Below, piece by piece: positions 6,580 through 10,800 of a DNA stretch of 10,800 nt. The notes under the pieces were generated by a model. The model was not told the origin of the DNA. It made no database searches and saw only the letters and a list, made by a program, of their open reading frames with translations. Source of the stretch: Methylococcaceae bacterium (GTDB lineage Bacteria; Pseudomonadota; Gammaproteobacteria; Methylococcales; Methylomonadaceae); NCBI GenBank assembly GCA_003155565.1, contig PMDM01000064.1, positions 145 to 10,944 on the forward strand. The letters run 5' to 3'. Within the stretch, counting starts at the first letter, position 1. Each line of letters starts with the position of its first letter. Position numbers and translations under genes: made by a program.

Positions 6580-7140
6580 GTGAATAAGCAAGACTTCCCA
6601 ATACTTGCCAGCGACTATGGTCAATATGATCCTGATTCACTTGAACGTGGCCGCACAGCTTTTATTGCGCTCGCAAACCGGCTAAGCCCCGATAGTAATA
6701 GATTACTGAACGCAGAATTGGAGTTTCTAAAAAACTTTGGTGCAGGACTTGAAACCGGGCTTGGTTTGGACGAAGCGTTAATTTTGGCGGCCAAGACGCC
6801 GCCGCCTGTTGAAGCGCGGGGCAAGCGTTCACCCAGTTGCCAAGACAAATATGAAACCAGAAACCACCTGTTAAAAGAAGCTTACGATTGCCTCTCAGGT
6901 GAGCCTTAGACAAGGTGCAGCAAAATTTCCGACGACATTGGGCGTTTTTGCGAAAAGATTAAAGCTGGGGAAATCCCTGTATGCACGACCGATTACGATG
7001 GCTACATACTTGAGTTATGCAGCAGTGGTGGGTTAAAGGTGCTAAATACCCAAGAAGGCGTTTGGTCTGCCTTACAAAAAGACAAACCCAACCCACTGAG
7101 CGATAGCCCACTTTCTGAAAAAAAGAAATCTAATTCTTAG
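6580..7140 (+). pseudogene. Unrecognised protein gene interrupted by an in-frame TAG
   Basis: From GTG at 6580 the frame gives about 109 residues (NKQDFPILASDYGQYDPD, a helical middle, then LLKEAYDCLSGEP) up to TAG at 6907-6909. The same frame then stays open for another 76 codons (TRCSKISDDIGRFCEKIKAG, then DYDGYILELCSSGGLKVLN) to TAG at 7138. The downstream half has no start codon except one GTG at 7039, and its residue composition matches a real protein. The simplest reading is one 186-residue gene with a CAG to TAG change. The ATG at 6544 is an alternative start but lies inside the hicAB palindrome. I do not recognise the family. A single-gene call for 6580-6909 alone remains possible. 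Confidence 0.55.
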
Positions 7141-7145
7141 CTTGC

Positions 7146-7181
7146 AGCTTTTTGGCCGTTTGCGACAATAACCAAAAAGCT
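7146..7181 (+). promoter_or_regulatory. Perfect 10-bp inverted repeat next to the ribosome site of the S49 operon
   Basis: AGCTTTTTGG (7146-7155) and CCAAAAAGCT (7172-7181) are exact inverse complements with a 16-nt loop. The AAGGAG ribosome site (7182-7187) begins at the next base. No T-tract follows, so it is not an ordinary terminator. It may stabilise the operon's 5' end, attenuate transcription, or serve as an operator. Confidence 0.45.
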
Positions 7182-7195
7182 AAGGAGTAACAACA

Positions 7196-7672
7196 ATGGC
7201 AAAAGTGTTTGCCCGAGAAAAATTTGAACAAATAAAAACCGAAGTGGAAGTCGCCCGCGCCGCGAGTGGTGCGGCGAACGATGACCGGCATTTCTACCGA
7301 GAAGCCTACCAAAAACAGGCCGCATGGTTCAAGCGCACTTACAAACGCCATAACCGGCTTGCCCGTGCCGACGCAACAAACAGCGTTTATTTTTTCCAGG
7401 CCGAGTTTGGAAAAATCACAAAAATCATTGATGACCAGTCCGCAGCCAAACACCACCTAGAAGAACTGTTTTTGAGCTTGTTGGAACACAAATCCGCAGA
7501 ACGGCGGTGTATTGAGGCGAGGGACAACCTAAACACTGTGGCGGGTTGCTTTGGGATTCTGGAGGATTTTGCCAGGAAGCACATCAAAAACATACCGACC
7601 AAACATATAAATGCTATGTCCGATAATTCGTTCTACGGATCGGCTCAAGGAGGGTTTGCCAATGGCGAATGA
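7196..7672 (+). CDS. Helical protein of unknown function, first gene of the S49 operon (158 aa)
   Basis: I do not recognise this protein. ATG at 7196 follows AAGGAG (7182-7187) with 8 nt spacing, a strong start. The product is mostly helical and rich in charged and aromatic residues. Examples are AREKFEQIKTEVEVARAAS at the N-terminus, then HFYREAYQKQAAWFKRTYKRHN, and a helix HHLEELFLSLLEHKSAERR in the second half. It has no membrane segment and no cysteine motif. The last codons overlap the next gene by 11 nt, and that gene's AAGGAGG lies within this coding sequence, so the two are coupled. Position at the head of the operon suggests it works with the two genes downstream. Confidence 0.75.
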   Translation: MAKVFAREKFEQIKTEVEVARAASGAANDDRHFYREAYQKQAAWFKRTYKRHNRLARADATNSVYFFQAEFGKITKIIDDQSAAKHHLEELFLSLLEHKSAERRCIEARDNLNTVAGCFGILEDFARKHIKNIPTKHINAMSDNSFYGSAQGGFANGE

Positions 7673-8258
7673 TGCAATATCCAAAACAACCAGCCTTATC
7701 ACCCATGCGACCAACGAATACAAGAACAAACTTGAAGCAGTGCGCCAACAACGCAATGAACTGCTCAATGAAATCGAGCTAATAAAAATCTCGCCGTTGC
7801 CATTGACTGACGTTATCGCAAGGGTTGAGGCGTTTGTCTCAAGCAACAACCTAATCACTGGCTTAGAAAGCTTCTTTTACCCCTACGAAACTAACAACCG
7901 TCTGTTAACGGTTGAAACCATACCCGACACCGCTCCGGTATATGTTGTTAATGACATGCTTGCAACTAAGTTTAGATCATCTGTTAATTTGGCGGGTGTG
8001 CTGTGCAGCCTTTTCGGTGACACCATCAAAAAAACCTTGGTTGACGCTGTTACCCAAGAAGCCGACTTTTATCCGCCTGGGCCACCATTGGCTGAACGTC
8101 CAGGCTTGATTAGCGGATTGCAGGAAAAAATACACAGCCTGGAAATCGAAGAAGAAGCCCTTATCTGTGAGGCTAAGGCGGTCGGTATTGGTGGAGTTTA
8201 TCGTCGTGGTGACATTAACCCTGAGATAGTTTTGATGATGGAGGTGGCGGATGCGTAA
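7662..8258 (+). CDS. Coiled-coil protein of unknown function upstream of the S49 peptidase (198 aa)
   Basis: ATG at 7662 is chosen because AAGGAGGG (7647-7654) sits 7 nt before it. An earlier in-frame ATG at 7611 lacks a ribosome site. Residues about 15-40 form a likely coiled coil (EYKNKLEAVRQQRNELLNEI), followed by ISPLPLTDVIARVEAFV. Coiled coil followed by a short proline-leucine turn and a helix recalls small proteins found in prophages, but I cannot name a family. A second helical stretch lies near 150-170 (LISGLQEKIHSLEIEEEAL). The stop overlaps the peptidase start by 8 nt. Tight coupling suggests it acts in the same process as the peptidase, for example as a partner or substrate; this is an inference. 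Confidence 0.75.
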   Translation: MANDAISKTTSLITHATNEYKNKLEAVRQQRNELLNEIELIKISPLPLTDVIARVEAFVSSNNLITGLESFFYPYETNNRLLTVETIPDTAPVYVVNDMLATKFRSSVNLAGVLCSLFGDTIKKTLVDAVTQEADFYPPGPPLAERPGLISGLQEKIHSLEIEEEALICEAKAVGIGGVYRRGDINPEIVLMMEVADA

Positions 8259-9252
8259 CCCCGCCCTATTTTCCCGTATCTTCAACACCCCCTTGATGAT
8301 CCAACCGTCCAAATTGGACGCTATCATTGCCGGGATCGGCGGCAGGTTTGGATTTGATAATAAACCGATGCCAGAAATGGCCTTGACCGCAACCGGGGGA
8401 CACAAGCAACCCGGCTATGAGGTGATCGGCAGCGTGGCGGTCATTGATATTTTCGGGGTTCTGGTTCACCGTGGCGGGTTTGATGCCAATAGCAGTTACC
8501 TCCTGGGTTATGACCGGATCGGCACGGCCTTCATTGCCGCCCTAAACGATACAGCGGTCAAGTCCATCCTGTTGCAGATCGATTCCCCAGGCGGTGAAGT
8601 GGCCGGGGCTTTTGAGTTGGCGGCCATGATTAAACAGGCTCGGGAAACAAAGCCCGTCAATGCCGTCATATCCAGCATGGCGACGTCCGCCGGGTACTTG
8701 CTGGCAAGCGCAGCGGGTGACATTGCAATCAGCCAAACAGGCGTGGCCGGTTCTGTCGGCGTGTTCTTGCGGCATGTGGACGTTTCCAAAATGGCCGAAA
8801 ATGAAGGCTTTAAGGTGACCTATGTTTTTGCCGGTGGCCATAAGATAGACGGCAATCCCCACGAACCTTTGCCCGATGCCGTTAAAGCCGACCTGCAAAC
8901 GGAAATCAACAAACTTTACGGCCTGTTTGTAAGCACGGTAGCCGATAACCGGGGATTAAAGCCCGGAACGGTCAAGGCACAAGAAGCCGCCGTATTCACC
9001 GGGCAGGATGCCATCAAGGCAGGGCTTGCCGACCGCATGGCCACGCCGGATGAAGTCCTGGCCGAAATGCAACGCGGTATTTTCCAAACTAGCAAAACCA
9101 ATAATGCCGCTGCAATGGCGCACCAAGAACAGCTTGAAGCGGTGGCGGGATGGGACAAGGCCATCAAGTCACTCAGCCCGCCAAAAACGGTAAGTGTCAG
9201 TTTGGCCGGGGTGATGGATAAGGCGAAGTGTTGGGTTGAAGGTCGTAATTAA
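8251..9252 (+). CDS. S49 (SppA / lambda gpC-like) serine peptidase, 333 aa
   Basis: This is a Ser-Lys dyad peptidase of the S49/ClpP-crotonase superfamily. In phages, such enzymes mature the prohead by cleaving scaffold or portal-associated proteins. ATG 8251 follows GGAGGT (8240-8245). Residues 60-115 contain the first core strand and oxyanion region (VAVIDIFGVLV, then ILLQIDSPGGEVAG). The nucleophile is Ser146 in SSMATSAGYLLASAA. SQTGVAGSVGVFLRHVD follows, and the likely general-base lysine is Lys198 (GGHKIDGNP). The domain ends near 272 with AAVFTGQDAIKAGLADRM. Residues 275-333 are an extra tail. No signal peptide or membrane anchor is seen, which favours the phage-type over the bacterial SppA type. 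It is unusual that no portal, terminase or capsid gene adjoins it. Confidence 0.9.
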   Translation: MRNPALFSRIFNTPLMIQPSKLDAIIAGIGGRFGFDNKPMPEMALTATGGHKQPGYEVIGSVAVIDIFGVLVHRGGFDANSSYLLGYDRIGTAFIAALNDTAVKSILLQIDSPGGEVAGAFELAAMIKQARETKPVNAVISSMATSAGYLLASAAGDIAISQTGVAGSVGVFLRHVDVSKMAENEGFKVTYVFAGGHKIDGNPHEPLPDAVKADLQTEINKLYGLFVSTVADNRGLKPGTVKAQEAAVFTGQDAIKAGLADRMATPDEVLAEMQRGIFQTSKTNNAAAMAHQEQLEAVAGWDKAIKSLSPPKTVSVSLAGVMDKAKCWVEGRN

Positions 9253-9464
9253 TGGAACTCAAACTGTATTTGACCGACCAACAGAAAGCGCAACGGGCTA
9301 TAACCATTCGCGCCCGGAAGTTATTCCAGGAAAGGTTTAGCGGCCTGCACTGGGATGATGCGCCGGAACAGGATCGGCAAAGATTCCTAGGGCTTGCAAA
9401 AACCGACTTGCGTTCGACGGGAAAAACCTCAGTACCCTGCGAAACGAACAAAGCCCAAGATTAA
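9252..9464 (+). CDS. Small protein A of a tandem paralogous pair (70 aa)
   Basis: The start ATG overlaps the peptidase stop (TAATG), so it is translationally coupled to the peptidase. The sequence contains LTDQQKAQRA, then KLFQERFSGLHWDDAPEQDR, and a polar tail. It shares LTDQQK, an F-x-E pattern and the W-x-DAPE motif, at the same spacing, with the next gene. The overall pattern (helix, tryptophan-acidic-Pro turn, helix) suggests a compact helical protein. The family is not recognised. A partner or regulator of the peptidase module is possible. Confidence 0.65.
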   Translation: MELKLYLTDQQKAQRAITIRARKLFQERFSGLHWDDAPEQDRQRFLGLAKTDLRSTGKTSVPCETNKAQD

Positions 9465-9467
9465 TAC

Positions 9468-9680
9468 ATGGACGTGAACACACTGGCAAACCTGACCGAC
9501 CAACAAAAGTTTGAAATGGCCGTGTTTGCCCGTATGCACGAAATCTTTGCCGAAACCAACGGCGACTTGAAATGGCTGGACGCACCCGAACACAAACGCT
9601 CGCTGGCCAAAAAAGCGGCGGGACTTGAATTAGACACGCCAGAGAAACGCTCGGCTTTCTTTGCGCGGCACGAACGGTAG
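9468..9680 (+). CDS. Small protein B of a tandem paralogous pair (70 aa)
   Basis: It starts 3 nt after the stop of the preceding gene. It carries the same core as protein A: LTDQQK, then EIFAETNGDLKWLDAPEHKR. The 13-nt DNA block TGACCGACCAACA is identical at 9271-9283 and 9493-9505, at the LTDQQK codons. About one third of the aligned core residues are identical, so the duplication is old or the copies have diverged in function. The C-terminus is basic (KRSAFFARHER). No ribosome site is obvious, so coupling to gene A is likely. Function unknown. Confidence 0.65.
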   Translation: MDVNTLANLTDQQKFEMAVFARMHEIFAETNGDLKWLDAPEHKRSLAKKAAGLELDTPEKRSAFFARHER

Positions 9681-9890
9681 GCTTGACTCCAATTGCGCCT
9701 GGTAGCGATGCCCGGTTATCGCACCGTAAAAACTGGGGAGATAACGACAGCACTAGCCCCGTGGATTGGGTGTGTGCGGATTAGGCTTGCAGGCGGCCCG
9801 TCGTAATGCCTGGGTTGCATTGCCGAGGCGTTTCCGGTCACCGCCCCCAAAAACCGGATTTAATAGTATCCTTAGCAAATTGACGTTTCC
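9681..9890. other. 210-bp stretch without a confident gene
   Basis: No credible gene with start and ribosome site is seen. A second plus-strand frame is open from 9629 to TAG near 9782 (ending SPVDWVCAD) but has no good start. GCGAT (9704-9708) with ATCGC (9717-9721), and GCCT with AGGC flanking a GG/CC pair near 9808-9829, can form short hairpins. They could belong to an untranslated RNA or processing sites; there is no further support. Confidence 0.25.
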
Positions 9891-10124
9891 ATGCCCTCGT
9901 TTTTGAGATCACAAACCCCAAAGAGTTTTAAACGCCCAAATTGCAACTTGCCCGATTCCCAAGCAAAAAAGATTTGCTATTCTTGCGGAAAAGGCTTCAG
10001 CAAGAGCCAAGGCCGCGCAAAGGCAATGTCGGTTGAAGGAGAGACGGATTGGCATGTTTGCCAGGTGTGCGTTGAAAAAAGGTACGGCAGGGACGTACTC
10101 ACAATTGTGGCTGAAACACGCTAA
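9891..10124 (+). CDS. Small four-cysteine zinc-binding protein (77 aa)
   Basis: CYSC (Cys29, Cys32) and CQVC (Cys57, Cys60) form two CxxC knuckles 24 residues apart, the pattern of a small zinc ribbon. The preceding segment is basic (KSFKRPN). The spacing differs from the P2 Ogr/Delta activator pattern, so I do not call it Ogr. No ribosome site is visible before ATG 9891, and the start is uncertain. It lies 210 bp after the paralogous pair on the same strand, and may be a DNA- or RNA-binding accessory of the element. No family can be named. Confidence 0.55.
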   Translation: MPSFLRSQTPKSFKRPNCNLPDSQAKKICYSCGKGFSKSQGRAKAMSVEGETDWHVCQVCVEKRYGRDVLTIVAETR

Positions 10125-10130
10125 AGCACA

Positions 10131-10152
10131 TATAACCGCGTTAGGTTATAAT
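10131..10152 (+). promoter_or_regulatory. Palindromic operator overlapping the -10 box of the DUF433/DUF5615 operon
   Basis: TATAACC (10131-10137) and GGTTATA (10144-10150) are perfect inverted repeats with a 6-nt spacer. A consensus -10 TATAAT lies at 10147-10152, sharing bases with the right arm. The -35 region is poor (about 10124-10130). This layout fits repression of the operon by its own antitoxin, as in most type II systems. The 13-mer around the -10 box is identical to that of the integrase promoter. Confidence 0.55.
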
Positions 10153-10192
10153 AAAATCATAGTCAAAACACCTGATTGGGCATAAAAGGCGC

Positions 10193-10423
10193 ATGAATAT
10201 CGATTACCACGACATCATTACCATCGAACCCGGCAAGAGAGCGGGTAAACCTTGTATCAGGGGGCTGCGGATTACTGTTGACGATGTGCTGGATTATTTT
10301 GCGGCGGGGATGACCGAGCAAGAGATTTTAGAGGACTTCGATTATTTGACCCACAACGACATCCTGGCTTGTTTTGCGTTTGCAGCCGATAGGGAAAGGC
10401 ATACCCGCGTTATCAGTGGATGA
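10193..10423 (+). CDS. DUF433 (VapB-like) antitoxin, 76 aa
   Basis: The protein matches the DUF433 pattern throughout: PGKRAGKPCIRGLRITVDDV, then LDYFAAGMTEQEILEDFDYL, then DILACFAFAADRE. DUF433 proteins are helix-turn-helix antitoxins paired with DUF5615 PIN-like toxins (the VapBC45 type). It would bind and inhibit the toxin and repress the operon through the palindrome upstream. A purine-rich AAAAGG (10184-10189) lies close to the ATG. The stop overlaps the toxin start as ATGA (10420-10423), so the toxin is made only when the antitoxin is translated. Confidence 0.88.
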   Translation: MNIDYHDIITIEPGKRAGKPCIRGLRITVDDVLDYFAAGMTEQEILEDFDYLTHNDILACFAFAADRERHTRVISG

Positions 10424-10752
10424 AACTGCTGTTTGATGAGAACCTATCGCCTAAACTCGTACAGACTTTAGCCGATATTTTTCCCGATTCGGCACATGTT
10501 GACCGTATCGGTTTTGGCGGCAGCCCTGATGACGACGTTTGGGACTATGCCAAAGTCAACGGATTTACCCTGGTAAGTAAAGATTCCGATTTTTACGATA
10601 AAAGTATGTTGTACGGACACCCACCTAAAGTGATATGGATTAAGCGCGGCAACTGCTCGAATCGGCAAATCCAATTGCTCTTGCGTAACAAGCTGGAGCC
10701 TATCAATGCTTTTGCTCAGGACGACCAAGTTTCGTTTATCGCCTTTACCTAG
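10420..10752 (+). CDS. DUF5615 PIN-like toxin (VapC-type), 110 aa
   Basis: This is a PIN-like nuclease of the DUF5615 family, the usual toxin partner of DUF433. The hallmark N-terminus MKLLFDENLSPKLV carries Asp6. GFGGSPDDDVWDYAK carries Asp39, and LVSKDSDFYD carries Asp55 and Asp57. These acidic residues form the metal site expected for RNA cleavage. The length is normal for the family and no lesion is seen, so unlike hicA this toxin appears active. Translation is coupled to the antitoxin through ATGA. As the last gene of the element side, it would stabilise the element in the chromosome. Confidence 0.88.
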   Translation: MKLLFDENLSPKLVQTLADIFPDSAHVDRIGFGGSPDDDVWDYAKVNGFTLVSKDSDFYDKSMLYGHPPKVIWIKRGNCSNRQIQLLLRNKLEPINAFAQDDQVSFIAFT

Positions 10753-10800
10753 TAAGGTTTTTTTGCGGCTTCCATCACAAAATCGAATCGTTACAATTGA

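Noticed and set aside
6300..6587. Open frame of 95 codons on the plus strand
   Set aside because: It is the antisense shadow of hicA and its promoter region.
9337..9753. Open frame of 138 codons on the minus strand
   Set aside because: It is antisense to the two paralogous small genes, which share a conserved protein core in the plus direction.

Overview
The window looks like an integrated, partly decayed mobile element of the phage-satellite or prophage-remnant type in a proteobacterial chromosome. The coding DNA is of moderate GC with Shine-Dalgarno starts. A gammaproteobacterium is plausible, but nothing here fixes the genus. No rRNA, tRNA, CRISPR array or insertion sequence was found.

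Left part (1-2750). A good promoter and a hairpin-rich leader precede a tyrosine-recombinase integrase that is now a pseudogene (two frameshifts, plus a deletion that removes the catalytic-lysine region). Translationally coupled to it is an AT-rich orphan cargo gene, closed by a clear rho-independent terminator. An AlpA/Xis-like DNA-binding protein follows, then an overlapping 55-residue protein.

Replication part (2741-5940). A 911-residue Toprim plus SF3/DUF5906-type primase-helicase carries a four-cysteine zinc-ribbon insertion inside its Toprim domain. Its last ~60 codons and the DNA beyond its stop hold a dense array of a GTCGCG-based 9-bp repeat, arranged as a 26-bp inverted repeat around an AT-rich core. 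This is a strong candidate replication origin.

Middle (5941-6560, minus strand). A hicA-hicB toxin-antitoxin pair has an intact antitoxin, but the toxin has an in-frame TGA at codon 6. A 7-bp-arm palindrome overlapping the -10 box looks like the HicB operator.

Right part (6580-10124, plus strand). A gene interrupted by an in-frame TAG comes first. It is followed by a tightly overlapping operon: two unrecognised proteins, an S49 (SppA / lambda gpC-like) serine peptidase, and two 70-residue paralogues in tandem. A small four-cysteine protein lies beyond. No portal, terminase, capsid or tail gene is present, so the S49 gene stands outside its usual head-gene context. The window ends with an intact DUF433/DUF5615 (VapB/VapC-like) toxin-antitoxin pair with a palindrome on its -10 box.

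Together: an integration module (dead), a regulatory and replication module (apparently intact), two addiction modules (one disarmed), and an uncharacterised S49-centred operon. The main leads are the origin-like repeat array, the S49 operon without structural genes, and the pattern of selective decay.
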